Positions 9,474-18,360 of a stretch of DNA of 64,000 bases are shown here, piece by piece. The DNA lies in contig CAVWSB010000006.1 of the NCBI GenBank assembly GCA_963757565.1, forward strand, positions 496,001 through 560,000, read 5' to 3'. The notes under the pieces are model-generated. The model worked only from the letters and a program-made list of their open reading frames with translations. It was not told the origin of the DNA and made no database searches. Numbering within the stretch: position 1 is the first letter of the stretch; every line of letters starts with the position of its first letter. The position numbers were made by a program, and so were the translations under genes. The DNA is from PALSA-894 sp963757565 (GTDB taxonomy: Bacteria > Pseudomonadota > Alphaproteobacteria > Rhizobiales > Xanthobacteraceae).

Positions 9474-10195
9474 CTGACGCCATCCTGAAGCTCGACAAGA
9501 TCAATTCGTTCTACGGCCCGATCCAGGTGCATTTCGATCTCTCGATCGAGGTCGGCCGCGGGCAAATCGTCTGCCTGCTCGGCGGCAATGCGAGCGGCAA
9601 GTCCACCACGATGAAAATCATCCTCGGCCTGCTCAAGCCGCGGTCCGGCGACGTCACGCTCGATGGTCAATCCCTGCTCGGCTTCTCGACGCCGCAGATC
9701 ATCCGCCGCGGCGTCGGTTCGGTGCCCGAGGCGCGTCGCCTGTTCGGCACCATGTCGGTGCGCGAGAATGTGCTGATGGGCGCCTATACGCGCAACGACA
9801 AAGCCGACATCGCGACCGACTACGAGCGCATGATGACGCTGTTCCCGCGCCTCAAGGAGCGCGCCACGCAGGCGGCCGGCACGCTCTCCGGCGGCGAGCA
9901 GCAGATGGTCGCGATGGCGCGCGCCCTGATGGGCCGCCCGCGCGTGCTCTGCATGGACGAGCCCACGATGGGCCTCTCGCCGCTGTTCGTCGATCATGTG
10001 CTGGAGCTGATCCAGCACGTGAACAAGCAGGGCGTCACAATCTTCATGGTGGAGCAGAACGCAAGCCTCGCGCTGCGCATCGCCGACTACGGCTATGTGC
10101 TGCAGACCGGCCGCATCGCCCTGTCCGGCCCGGCGCGCGATCTGCTACACGATCCGCGCATTCGCGACGCTTACCTCGGCGGACAGGCGGCCTAA
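9470..10195 (+). CDS. Branched-chain-type ABC transporter ATPase (LivF-like)
   Basis: This 241-residue ATPase is the second nucleotide-binding subunit of the importer. The Walker A loop is GGNASGKST, slightly unusual (Ala-Ser in place of Gly-Ala or Ser-Gly). The signature is LSGGEQQMVAMARALM and Walker B is LCMDEPTMGLSP. The C-terminal FMVEQNASLALRIADYGYVLQTG stretch is the LivF hallmark. Its ATG overlaps the livG stop by four bases, and the next gene starts two bases after its stop. Confidence 0.93.
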   Translation: MTDAILKLDKINSFYGPIQVHFDLSIEVGRGQIVCLLGGNASGKSTTMKIILGLLKPRSGDVTLDGQSLLGFSTPQIIRRGVGSVPEARRLFGTMSVRENVLMGAYTRNDKADIATDYERMMTLFPRLKERATQAAGTLSGGEQQMVAMARALMGRPRVLCMDEPTMGLSPLFVDHVLELIQHVNKQGVTIFMVEQNASLALRIADYGYVLQTGRIALSGPARDLLHDPRIRDAYLGGQAA

Positions 10196-10196
10196 C

Positions 10197-11681
10197 GTGA
10201 CGATCGATCCCGGTCCGGCGACGCTTGAAGATCTGGAGGCGCGGCTCCGGCGCGACTTCGAACTGCTCGTGATGCCGCCGACGAAAGACTGGCTCGAGCC
10301 GCACACGCATCCCGAATACGGGCCGGTGCTCGATGTCGCAGTGCTCGGTGCCGGCATGGCAGGCCTGACGGCATCGCTCGCCCTCCGGCGACTCGCCGTA
10401 CGCTCCCTGCGCGTGTTCGACCGTGCGCCGGCGGGCTTCGAAGGCCCGTGGGCGACCAACGCCAGGATGGAAACGCTGCGCTCGCCGCCCGAGCTCACCG
10501 GGCCTGCGCTCGGTTTTCCGGCACTCACGTTCCGCGCCTGGTTCGAAGCGCAATTCGGCAGCGATGCATGGAAAGAGGTCTACCGCATCCCGCGCCTGCA
10601 GTGGATGGACTACCTGCGCTGGTACCGGAAGGTCATTGACGTTCCGATCGAGAACGACGTCGAACTGACCGAAATCGGCGGCGATGCGGATTTCGTGACA
10701 CTGACGCTACGCTCCGCGGCGGGCACGCGAAAGGTCGCGGCGCGTCATGTGGTGCTCGCGACCGGCCGCGACGCACTCGGCGGGCCCTATACGCCCCCGA
10801 TGTTCAAGGGGCTCGATCGCCGCCTCGTTCGCAACTCGCTCGAGGCGATCGACTTCGCGGCCCTGCGGGGCAAAGTGGTCGGCGTGATCGGCGCAGGGGC
10901 GACCGCTGTCGACTGTTCGGCCGAGGCTCTGGAGCACGCCGCTGCACGCGTCGCCATGCTGGTGCGCCGCCCGGACGTGCCGCGCATCAACAAGGGCATG
11001 GGTATCGGCAGCGCAGGACTCTGGGAAGGCTTCTATTCGCTCGACGATCAGCAGAAATGGCAAATCCTCAACTACATCGACGAACAGGCCGTGCCGCCGC
11101 CGCACGGCTCGATGCTACGCTGCACGCGGCATGCGAACTTCTCGATCTTCGCGGACTGTGCGCCGCTCGGCATCAAGATCAACGATGGCCGCGTCATCCT
11201 CGACACAACGCGCGGTACGTTTGCCTTCGATTTCCTGATCCTGGCGACGGGCTTAGCCGTCGACTGGTCTCAACGGCCCGAGCTTGCAGCGCTGCACCCG
11301 CATGTCGTGCTCTGGCGCGACCGGTTCATGCCGGCCGGCCACTCCGATTATGCGCATGCCGAGCACCCCTATCTCGGGCCGGCGTTCGAGTTCCTCGAAC
11401 GCACGCCGGGGACGGCACTCTGGGTCGGCCGCGTACACTGCTTCAACTTCGCCGCCACAATGAGCCACGGCCAAATTTCGGGTGACATTCCGGCGATCAG
11501 CACCGGCGCGAACCGCCTTGCGAACGGGATTGCGAGCGCATTTCTTCGGGAAGATTATGAGGCGATCTGGCAGCGCATGCGCGGATGGAGCAATCCGGAA
11601 TTGCAGGGCGACGAATATGTGCTGGATAACGATGTGAGCAAGTTTCTCGCAGAACCCGCAAAGGCGACGACGCATGAGTGA
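10197..11681 (+). CDS. Flavin-containing monooxygenase-like FAD/NAD(P)-binding protein
   Basis: The start is a GTG at 10197, giving 494 residues. It has two Rossmann dinucleotide motifs, VLGAGMAGL near residue 50 for FAD and VIGAGATAV near residue 231 for NAD(P), and an ATG motif (FLILATGLAVDW). This is the layout of class B flavin monooxygenases and related oxidoreductases. An N-terminal helix (LEDLEARLRRDFELL) precedes the first fold. It is embedded in the Liv-type importer operon and followed within an eight-base overlap by a CMD-domain gene, so it probably attacks the imported compound or an early product. The exact reaction is not readable from sequence. Confidence 0.85.
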   Translation: MTIDPGPATLEDLEARLRRDFELLVMPPTKDWLEPHTHPEYGPVLDVAVLGAGMAGLTASLALRRLAVRSLRVFDRAPAGFEGPWATNARMETLRSPPELTGPALGFPALTFRAWFEAQFGSDAWKEVYRIPRLQWMDYLRWYRKVIDVPIENDVELTEIGGDADFVTLTLRSAAGTRKVAARHVVLATGRDALGGPYTPPMFKGLDRRLVRNSLEAIDFAALRGKVVGVIGAGATAVDCSAEALEHAAARVAMLVRRPDVPRINKGMGIGSAGLWEGFYSLDDQQKWQILNYIDEQAVPPPHGSMLRCTRHANFSIFADCAPLGIKINDGRVILDTTRGTFAFDFLILATGLAVDWSQRPELAALHPHVVLWRDRFMPAGHSDYAHAEHPYLGPAFEFLERTPGTALWVGRVHCFNFAATMSHGQISGDIPAISTGANRLANGIASAFLREDYEAIWQRMRGWSNPELQGDEYVLDNDVSKFLAEPAKATTHE

Positions 11682-12144
11682 CGGAAATCCCGACGTGATC
11701 GACATGCTGGCGGGGATCGCAGACGACTCCCCGCTTGCGGAGCTGCGGCGCCAGCGCCCCGACGTGGTGAAGCACCTGCAGGGCAGTGACGATGCGATCT
11801 TCGCGCCCGCGCATCACGGCGGCCTGACGCGACCGGAGCGCGAAGCCTGCGCACAGCGCGTCGCAACCTTGCTGCGCGACTCCGTGCTGGACGAGCATTA
11901 CCAGCGCCGTCTCGTTGCGCTCGGCGAGACGCATCCGCTCAATGGCGCGCGCGGCGAATGCATTCTTGCGCATGTCGATCGTGTCACGATGGACCCGGGC
12001 GACGCCAGCAAGGCCGACATCGACACACTGCTCGCCGCCGGGTTGACGTCGCACGCAGTTCTGTCGCTCTCGCAACTCATTGCCTATGTGAATTTCCAGT
12101 CACGCGTGCTGGCCGGGCTGCGCGCGCTCAAAGGTGCCGCATGA
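11674..12144 (+). CDS. CMD-domain protein (resembles Avi_7170 family)
   Basis: This 156-residue protein is built around carboxymuconolactone decarboxylase-like helices but lacks the CxxC thiol pair of AhpD enzymes. The N-terminus (DVIDMLAGIADDSPLAELRR) and LTRPEREACAQRVATLL resemble the family annotated as CMD domain protein, Avi_7170 type, which is known to sit beside an alkylhydroperoxidase-domain partner. That partner is the next gene, overlapping by four bases. Its function is unknown; a role in handling a reactive intermediate or peroxide from the flavin enzyme is an inference. The family name is from memory and should be checked by HMM search. Confidence 0.75.
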   Translation: MSDGNPDVIDMLAGIADDSPLAELRRQRPDVVKHLQGSDDAIFAPAHHGGLTRPEREACAQRVATLLRDSVLDEHYQRRLVALGETHPLNGARGECILAHVDRVTMDPGDASKADIDTLLAAGLTSHAVLSLSQLIAYVNFQSRVLAGLRALKGAA

Positions 12145-12737
12145 GCAAGACGATGCGCGACTTCACCCACGGCGAACTGCAATGGGAGCCGTGGATCACC
12201 CCGGTGAACCTCGATACGGCGACACCGGAGCAACTCACCGCGCTCAAGGTGACGCCGTCGAACCGCGCGGTCGGCGCCTATTCGCTGGTGCTGGCGCACG
12301 ATCCCGAGGCGCTGTCCGAGCGTTCGCCGCTCTACAACGGCATCATGTTCGGCGCCAAAGGTTTGCCGCGCGCCGATCGCGAGCTTGGCGCGGTCGCGGC
12401 CTCGCGCATCAACGGCTGCGCGTACTGCGCCTCCGTGCATGCGCTGCGCTTCACCCAGCTCACCAAAGAACCGGACGTGATGGAACGCGTCCAGGCGGAA
12501 GGCGTCGAGGCGAATGTCGATCCGCGCCGCAAGGCGATCCTCGACTATTCTGCCAAGCTCACGCGCGATCCCGCCGGCATCACGCCGGCCGACGCCACGC
12601 CGCTGCGTGCGCAGGGCCTGACCGACCTCGAAATCCTCGACCTGACGCATGCGGTCGCGATGTTCGCCTGGGCGAACCGGCTGATGCAGACGCTGGGCGC
12701 GCCGTCTGACGCAGCGCCGAAAGGCAACCCGTTGTGA
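12141..12737 (+). CDS. Alkylhydroperoxidase (AhpD)-domain protein (resembles Avi_7169 family)
   Basis: The start at 12141 overlaps the preceding stop (ATGA) and gives 198 residues. The core INGCAYCASVHALRFTQL carries the AhpD catalytic CxxC at residues 93-96 with the following histidine, as in peroxidase-related CMD proteins. The upstream segment MFGAKGLPRADRELGAVA is the usual helix before the active site. It likely works with the CMD partner just upstream. Family members reduce hydroperoxides or act as thiol-dependent enzymes; the substrate here is unknown. The next gene starts inside its stop codon. Confidence 0.85.
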   Translation: MSKTMRDFTHGELQWEPWITPVNLDTATPEQLTALKVTPSNRAVGAYSLVLAHDPEALSERSPLYNGIMFGAKGLPRADRELGAVAASRINGCAYCASVHALRFTQLTKEPDVMERVQAEGVEANVDPRRKAILDYSAKLTRDPAGITPADATPLRAQGLTDLEILDLTHAVAMFAWANRLMQTLGAPSDAAPKGNPL

Positions 12738-13493
12738 CCCCGGTCGTCTTCCTGCACGGCATCGGTGGCGGCGCCAGAAGCTTCGCGCCGCAGATCGCAA
12801 GTTTCGCCGCGCGCGGCTATCAGCCCGTCGCGCTCGACCTGATGGGCTACGGCACGCGCGAACCGGTCGAAGCGATGAGCTTCGAGGCGCTTGCCGAGGA
12901 CGTCGAATTCGCGATCGGCGAAGTCCGGCCTGGAGCGCCCGGTGCTTCTCGGCCATTCGATGGGCGGCATGGTGTTGCAGACGATGCTGCGGCGGCGGCC
13001 GGACGATTATTCGGCAGCCATTCTCTCCTGCACCTCGCCCGCGTTCGGCAACCCAGCCGGTGACTTCCAGAAGCAGTTCGTGGCGGAACGCCTCGCGCCG
13101 CTCGATGCCGGCAAGACAATGGCCGAGATTGCGCCGGGCGCCGCGGCGGGCATCATGGGGCCGAACGCCGACCCTGCTGGTAGGGCGTTGTTCGCCGAAC
13201 AATACGCGCTGGTACCCGAGGCGACTTATCGTGCCGCCGTACAGTGTCTCGTGACGTTCGACGAACGCGCGAACTTGGCCGAGATCAAGGTGCCGGTGCT
13301 TTGTCTCGCCTGCGAGCACGACCGGCAGGCACCTGCCAAGATGGTGGAGAAGACGGCGAGCAAGATCCCCGGCGCGTTCTATTTTTGCATCCCGGGCGTC
13401 GGCCACATGCCGAACCTCGAAGCACCCGCGGCGTTCGATGCCGCGGTGTTCAACTTCCTCGACCATGCGCTCGCGAATAAGGTCAGCGCATGA
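12734..13493 (+). pseudogene. Alpha/beta hydrolase, frame broken by +1
   Basis: Two frames together encode one alpha/beta hydrolase of about 252 residues. The first starts at the GTG at 12734 (overlapping the previous stop) with the oxyanion segment VVFLHGIGGG. An extra G near 12917 breaks the frame. Removing it gives a continuous chain into SGLERPVLLGHSMGGM, which holds the nucleophile serine. Later come an acid in CEHDRQAP and the catalytic histidine in GVGHMPN. The second frame ends at 13493, overlapping the acyl-CoA dehydrogenase start. It would cleave an ester, lactone or carbon-carbon bond in the pathway. Whether the break is real is uncertain, because all catalytic residues are preserved. 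Confidence 0.85.
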
Positions 13494-14749
13494 GCGCGCC
13501 AGCCAGCCACGATGCGCCGATCTTCGCGCCGGACGCCTTTCGGCTTGGCGACGAAGAAGCCACGCTGATCGAGAAGGCGCGGGCCTTCGGCGCTCGCGTG
13601 CTCGCGCCGCGCGCCGCCAAGCATGACCGCGAGGCGACCTTCCCGATCGAGAACTTCCGCGACATGCATCCCGAGGGGCTGCTGCGCCTCTGCGTGCCCA
13701 AGGAGCATGGCGGGCTCGGCGCCTCGTTTCGCACCTATTGTCTCGCCGCCGCCGAGCTTGGCCGCTACTGCGGCGCGACCGCGCTCTCCTGGAACATGCA
13801 TGTGTGCTCGACGCTGTGGACCGGCGCGCTTGCCGACGATCTGGAGATGAGCGCGACCGAGCGCGCCGAGCACAACGCGCGCCGGCCGACCCACTACCGG
13901 CGCATCGTCGAGAGCGGCGCGATCTATTCGCAACCGTTCTCGGAAGGCGGCGCGGCGGCGGCTGGCGCGGCGGCGTTCGGTACCGAGGCAAAGCCCGTCG
14001 ACGGCGGCTATCTCATCAACGGCAAGAAGATCTTCGCTTCGCTCTCCGGCGCGGCCAACTATTACGGCATTCTCTGCACCGGGCGCACTGAGGGACAGGA
14101 CGCGAGCCGCCGCAACACGCTCTATCTTGCGGTGCCGGCAAAAGCAGACGGCGTCAGCGTCGTCGGCGATTGGGACCCGCTTGGAATGCGCGGCACAGTT
14201 TCGCGCACCTTGCTGATGAAAGACGTGTTCGTGCCGGAGAGCGAGCTGCTGATGCCGCACGGTGTCTATTTCCGCGCCGCGACCTCCTGGCCGCACATGT
14301 TCCTGACGCTCTCGCCGACCTACATGGGCCTCGCGCAGGCGGCCTACGATTTCACCGTCGCGTACCTGCGCGGCGAAGTGCCCGGCACGCCGCCGGTGAA
14401 GCGGCGCATGTTCCCGACCAAGCAGATCGCGGTCGCCGAGATGCGCGTGATGCTGGAGCAGACCAAGGCGCTATGGTTCCAGGCCGTGAGCGAGGCGCGC
14501 GCAAACCCGACGAAGGAGGAGGTGCTGCGCGCTTACGCGGCGCAGCACACCGTGATGGAGAATGCGAATGCGCTTGCGGCGAAAGCAATCCGCACCTGCG
14601 GCGGGCAGTCGATGCTCAAATCGCTGCCGCTGGAGCGCATCTATCGCGACAGCCGCTGCGGCTCGCTGATGCTGCCCTGGACCGCCGAGATCTGCATCGA
14701 CCGGCTCGGCAAGGAAACGCTGTACGAGCCGGGCGAGAAGGACGACTGA
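13490..14749 (+). CDS. Acyl-CoA dehydrogenase family protein
   Basis: This 419-residue flavoprotein begins at the ATG overlapping the hydrolase stop. Typical segments are LCVPKEHGGLGASF, SQPFSEGGAAAAGAAAFG, GGYLINGKKIFASLSGAANYYG and the C-terminal RTCGGQSMLKSLPLERIYRDSR. The last resembles the end of acyl-CoA dehydrogenases but does not end in the classical TIYEGT motif; LPWTAEICIDRLGKE replaces it, as in more distant family members that act on unusual acyl groups or as monooxygenases. It precedes an acyl-CoA ligase by four bases, suggesting it oxidises the CoA thioester of the pathway substrate. Confidence 0.88.
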   Translation: MSAPASHDAPIFAPDAFRLGDEEATLIEKARAFGARVLAPRAAKHDREATFPIENFRDMHPEGLLRLCVPKEHGGLGASFRTYCLAAAELGRYCGATALSWNMHVCSTLWTGALADDLEMSATERAEHNARRPTHYRRIVESGAIYSQPFSEGGAAAAGAAAFGTEAKPVDGGYLINGKKIFASLSGAANYYGILCTGRTEGQDASRRNTLYLAVPAKADGVSVVGDWDPLGMRGTVSRTLLMKDVFVPESELLMPHGVYFRAATSWPHMFLTLSPTYMGLAQAAYDFTVAYLRGEVPGTPPVKRRMFPTKQIAVAEMRVMLEQTKALWFQAVSEARANPTKEEVLRAYAAQHTVMENANALAAKAIRTCGGQSMLKSLPLERIYRDSRCGSLMLPWTAEICIDRLGKETLYEPGEKDD

Positions 14750-14753
14750 GGTC

Positions 14754-16250
14754 ATGGACCTCGCCGACCTGATCGATCGCAACGCCGCTTTCGCGCCGGA
14801 CAAGTCCGCCATCCATTTCGGCGATGCGACACTCACTTACGCGGTGTTCGCCGCACGCATTGCTGCGACGGCGCGGGCGCTGAAATCGCAACTCGGCGTG
14901 CAGCGTGGGGATCGCGTCGCGATTCTCTCGCTCAATCATCCGGATTATCTGGTGCTGCTTTACGCCTGCGCGCGGCTCGGCGCGATGCTGGTGCCGCTCA
15001 ACTGGCGGCTCGCCGTGCCCGAGCAGGTGTTCATCCTTTCCGATGCTTCGGTGAAGGTGCTCGTCGTCGAGAAAGGCTTCGCGGCGGTGATCGAACCGCT
15101 AAAGTCGGCGCTGCCGAACGTGCGTCTCATCGGTCTCGATTTCGCGCCATCGTTCGATGAGCTGCTTAGTGGCAGCACTGGCGATGGCCGTAACCCGCAT
15201 GTCGATCTCTCGGCACCGCTGCTGATCGTTTACACCTCCGGCACCACCGGGCGGCCGAAAGGCGCCGTGCTGCGGCAGGAAACGCTCCTCTGGAACGCCG
15301 TCATGAGCCAGCACATGCACGACATGACGGCCGCGGATCACGTGCTGACCGTGCTGCCGCTGTTTCATGTCGGCGGGCTGAACATCCAGACCACGCCCGC
15401 GCTGCAACTCGGCGCGACCGTCACGCTGCACGCCCGCTTCGCGCCGGACACGACGCTCGCAGCGCTGACAGCGGACAGGCCGACGCTCACCGTGCTGGTG
15501 CCCGCTACCATGCAGGCCGTGATCGAGCACCCGTATTGGGAGGCAACCGACGTCACCTGCCTGCGCGCGCTCACCACCGGCTCGACACAAGTGCCGCAGG
15601 GCTTGGTCGATTCGTTCACGGCGCGCGGCGTGCCGGTGCTGCAGGTCTACGGCTCGACCGAAACCTGCCCCGTATCCGTCTATACCCGCATGGGCGGTGA
15701 CCAGCGCGCCGGCTCGACCGGCCTGCCCGGCCTCGTATGCGAGGCGCGTGTCATTGACGACGCGGACAAGGATGTTGCGGCGGGTGTGGCGGGCGAAATC
15801 GTGGTGCGCGGGCCGAACGTGTTCTTCGAATACTGGGGCAACGCGGCGGCGACCGCCGAGACGCTGCGCGAGGGCTGGTATCACTCGGGTGACATCGGCA
15901 CGCGCGATGCCGACGGACATTTCTTCATCCACGACCGCAAGAAGAACATGATCATTTCCGGCGGCGAGAACATCTATCCGGCCGAGGTGGAGCGCGTGCT
16001 GATCGCGCACCCGGATGTGGCGGAGGCCGCCGTGATCGGCCGCGCCGACCCGAAATGGCAGGAGGTGCCGGTTGCCTATGTGGTGCGGCGTCCGGGCTCG
16101 GCGTGCGATGCGCAGACGCTGGAAGCGCATCTGCTGACGCAACTGGCACGCTTCAAGGTGCCGCGCGAATACGTGTTCGTGGGTGCGCTGCCGCGCAACG
16201 CGATGGGCAAAGTGCAGCATTTTGTGCTGCGCGAGCGGGACAGCCGATGA
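14754..16250 (+). CDS. AMP-forming acyl-CoA synthetase
   Basis: This 498-residue adenylate-forming enzyme has the phosphate loop YTSGTTGRPKGAV, the A5 motif YGSTETCP, the hinge segment DRKKNMIISGGENIYPAEVE and the C-terminal catalytic lysine in NAMGKVQ. It converts a carboxylic acid, ATP and CoA into acyl-CoA, AMP and pyrophosphate. It lies between an acyl-CoA dehydrogenase and two NAD-dependent dehydrogenases in the same operon, so it probably activates the acid released by the upstream hydrolase and flavin steps. The stop overlaps the next start by four bases. Confidence 0.93.
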   Translation: MDLADLIDRNAAFAPDKSAIHFGDATLTYAVFAARIAATARALKSQLGVQRGDRVAILSLNHPDYLVLLYACARLGAMLVPLNWRLAVPEQVFILSDASVKVLVVEKGFAAVIEPLKSALPNVRLIGLDFAPSFDELLSGSTGDGRNPHVDLSAPLLIVYTSGTTGRPKGAVLRQETLLWNAVMSQHMHDMTAADHVLTVLPLFHVGGLNIQTTPALQLGATVTLHARFAPDTTLAALTADRPTLTVLVPATMQAVIEHPYWEATDVTCLRALTTGSTQVPQGLVDSFTARGVPVLQVYGSTETCPVSVYTRMGGDQRAGSTGLPGLVCEARVIDDADKDVAAGVAGEIVVRGPNVFFEYWGNAAATAETLREGWYHSGDIGTRDADGHFFIHDRKKNMIISGGENIYPAEVERVLIAHPDVAEAAVIGRADPKWQEVPVAYVVRRPGSACDAQTLEAHLLTQLARFKVPREYVFVGALPRNAMGKVQHFVLRERDSR

Positions 16251-17338
16251 AAATCGCAGTCCTCGGCGGCGGCAATGGCTCGTTCGCAGCCGCGGGTGAC
16301 ATGGCGCTCGCCGGTCACGAGGTGCGGCTGTGGCGGCGCGACGTCGAGGCGCTGAAAGAACACAATGCCGTCGGCCGCACGATCACGGTGAAGGATTTTC
16401 GCGGGCGGCACGAGGCGAAGCTCGCGCTAGTGACAAACGATATCGCGCAAGCGGTGCACGATGCCGAACTGATCCTCTGCCCCGCGCCCGCGACGGCCCA
16501 GCACGACATCGCACACGCACTCGCGCCACATCTGAAGGACGGCCAAGTGGTCTTCCTGCCGCCCGGCACGTTCGGCTCCTACATCTTCGCGAAAGCCGCG
16601 CGCGACGCCGGCCACAAAGCCGATGCGGCGTTTGCCGAGACGGGCACCCTGCCCTGGCTCACCCGCAAGCACGGACCGCACGAGGTTGCCATCACCATCC
16701 GGGCGAAGCGCCTGCCGACCGGCGTTCTGCCGCTGCGGCTGAAGACTCACGCGCTCAAGGTGATAGGCGCCGCGTTTCCCAATGTCATCGAGGATTGCGG
16801 CGATGCACTCTCCGGCGCGCTGATGAACGCCGGACCGATCATCCATCCGCCGCTCATCACGATGAATGCCGCACCGCTGGAACATTTCGATCGCTGGGAC
16901 ATCCACAAGGAAGGCACACAGCCTGCCGTGCGCCGCGTCACCGACACGCTCGACGCGGAACGCATCGCCGTGCGCGAGGCGCTCGGTTATGGCGCGCCGC
17001 ATTTCCCGCTCGCGGATCATTACGCCAGATCCGGCGACGAATGGATGTATGGCCGCGGCAGCCACGACAAGCTGACCGACTCGGGTGACTGGCGCGAGCA
17101 CATCGTGCTGACGCAGCATCGCTACATGCTGGAGGACGTGCGTATCGGGCTGTCGTTCCTCGTCTCGTGCGGCGAACTCGCGGGCGTTCTGACGCCGCTC
17201 GCGCATGCGTTCCTGTCGATCGGCGGCGCGGTGTGCGGCGAAGATTTCATGCGGACGGGGCGGACGCTCGAAGGCCTTGGCCTCGCAAATCTTAAACGAG
17301 CCGAGCTACAAGAGCTCCTGCGGGACGGGCTCGCATGA
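16247..17338 (+). CDS. Opine (octopine/nopaline) dehydrogenase-like protein
   Basis: Starting at the ATG at 16247 this is 363 residues. The N-terminal Rossmann fold has VLGGGNGSFAAAGDMALAG, and residues from about 180 form the alpha-helical octopine/nopaline dehydrogenase domain (NAGPIIHPPLITMNA, then an HRYMLEDVRIGLSFLVS segment). Enzymes of this family join or split an amino acid and a 2-oxo acid in an NAD(P)-dependent way. In a catabolic operon it could split an imported opine-like imino acid or oxidise a related hydroxyacid. The substrate is unknown. It overlaps the next gene by four bases. Confidence 0.87.
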   Translation: MKIAVLGGGNGSFAAAGDMALAGHEVRLWRRDVEALKEHNAVGRTITVKDFRGRHEAKLALVTNDIAQAVHDAELILCPAPATAQHDIAHALAPHLKDGQVVFLPPGTFGSYIFAKAARDAGHKADAAFAETGTLPWLTRKHGPHEVAITIRAKRLPTGVLPLRLKTHALKVIGAAFPNVIEDCGDALSGALMNAGPIIHPPLITMNAAPLEHFDRWDIHKEGTQPAVRRVTDTLDAERIAVREALGYGAPHFPLADHYARSGDEWMYGRGSHDKLTDSGDWREHIVLTQHRYMLEDVRIGLSFLVSCGELAGVLTPLAHAFLSIGGAVCGEDFMRTGRTLEGLGLANLKRAELQELLRDGLA

Positions 17339-18360
17339 CCCCCCTCCCCAACCCTCCCCCTCAAGGGGGGAGGGAGCACACCGAGCGCGGGCCCATCGCC
17401 TGCCTCGGCGCGGGGCGCATGGGGCGCGGCATCGCTGTCGTGTTCGCGTATGCGGGACATGATGTCGCGCTGGTCGACTTCAAGCCGCGCGACGATACAG
17501 CATTCAAGAAACTTGCGAACGATGCGCTGGCCGAAGTGCGCAGCACGCTCGGCACGCTTGCGAGCTTCGGGCTGTTCGATCTGGCCGCCGTCGACAAGCT
17601 GATGGCGCGCGTGTCAGTCGTTCCCGCAGCACTTGCGGATGCAGCACTGTCGTCCGCCAGCATCATCTTCGAAGGCGTGCCCGAGGTGCTCGATCTCAAG
17701 CGCGAGGCGCTTACCCGCGCCTCGAAGCTCGCCGGACCGGCGCCGATCATTGCATCAACCACGTCCACCATTTTGGTGGACGATCTTTCGAGCGCCGTCG
17801 AACACCCTGGGCGTTTCCTCAACGCGCACTGGCTCAATCCGGCGTTCCTCGTGCCGCTGGTCGAAATATCACCCGGCAAGCACACCGATCCGTCCGTCAC
17901 GGCCGGCGTGAAAGCGCTGCTGGAATCCGTCGGCAAGGTGCCGGTCGTGTGCGCGGCCCGACCCGGCTACATCGTGCCGCGCATTCAGGCGCTCGCCATG
18001 AATGAGGCCGCGCGCATGGTCGAGGAAGGCGTTGCCAGCGCGGAGGATATCGACAAGGCGATCAAGTACGGCTTCGGCTTCCGTTTCGCGGTCCTCGGCC
18101 TGCTTGAGTTCATCGACTGGGGCGGCGGCGACATTCTCTATTACGCGAGCCGCTATCTCACCGGCGCGCTCGGCAGCGAGCGCTACGCCGCGCCGGAGAT
18201 CGTCGAGCGCAACATGACCGAAGGCCGCCGCGGCCTGCGCGACGGCGCGGGATTTCTCAATTACGAAGGGCTGGATGTGGATGCGTACCGGCGCGAGCGG
18301 CTCAAGGCCTTTGTCGCGTTGCTCGGACACTTCAGGCTCAACCGCCCTCCGGTGCTCTAG
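17335..18360 (+). CDS. 3-hydroxyacyl-CoA dehydrogenase family protein
   Basis: This 341-residue NAD-dependent enzyme has the dinucleotide motif CLGAGRMGRGIAVVFAYAGH near residue 23, the ILVDDLSSAVEHPGRFLNAHW segment with the catalytic-region histidine and NPAFLVPLVEISP, and a C-terminal helical domain ending GFLNYEGLDVDAYR. It should oxidise a 3-hydroxyacyl-CoA to the 3-oxo form. The start overlaps the preceding stop (ATGA at 17335), but the first 20 or so codons are written in a G/C palindromic repeat, so the natural N-terminus in homologues probably begins near IACLGAG. The gene ends in a CTAG shared with the convergent gene at 18357. Confidence 0.9.
   Translation: MTPLPNPPPQGGREHTERGPIACLGAGRMGRGIAVVFAYAGHDVALVDFKPRDDTAFKKLANDALAEVRSTLGTLASFGLFDLAAVDKLMARVSVVPAALADAALSSASIIFEGVPEVLDLKREALTRASKLAGPAPIIASTTSTILVDDLSSAVEHPGRFLNAHWLNPAFLVPLVEISPGKHTDPSVTAGVKALLESVGKVPVVCAARPGYIVPRIQALAMNEAARMVEEGVASAEDIDKAIKYGFGFRFAVLGLLEFIDWGGGDILYYASRYLTGALGSERYAAPEIVERNMTEGRRGLRDGAGFLNYEGLDVDAYRRERLKAFVALLGHFRLNRPPVL
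17337..17376. repeat. REP-like palindrome inside the start of a coding region
   Basis: The segment holds CCCTCCCCCTCAAGGGGGGAGGG, a hairpin of the same C/T-rich type found between other genes of this window at about 20970, 26980, 27075 and 42465. Here it lies just after the ATG of the 3-hydroxyacyl-CoA dehydrogenase and is read as PLPNPPPQGGRE. Confidence 0.7.
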
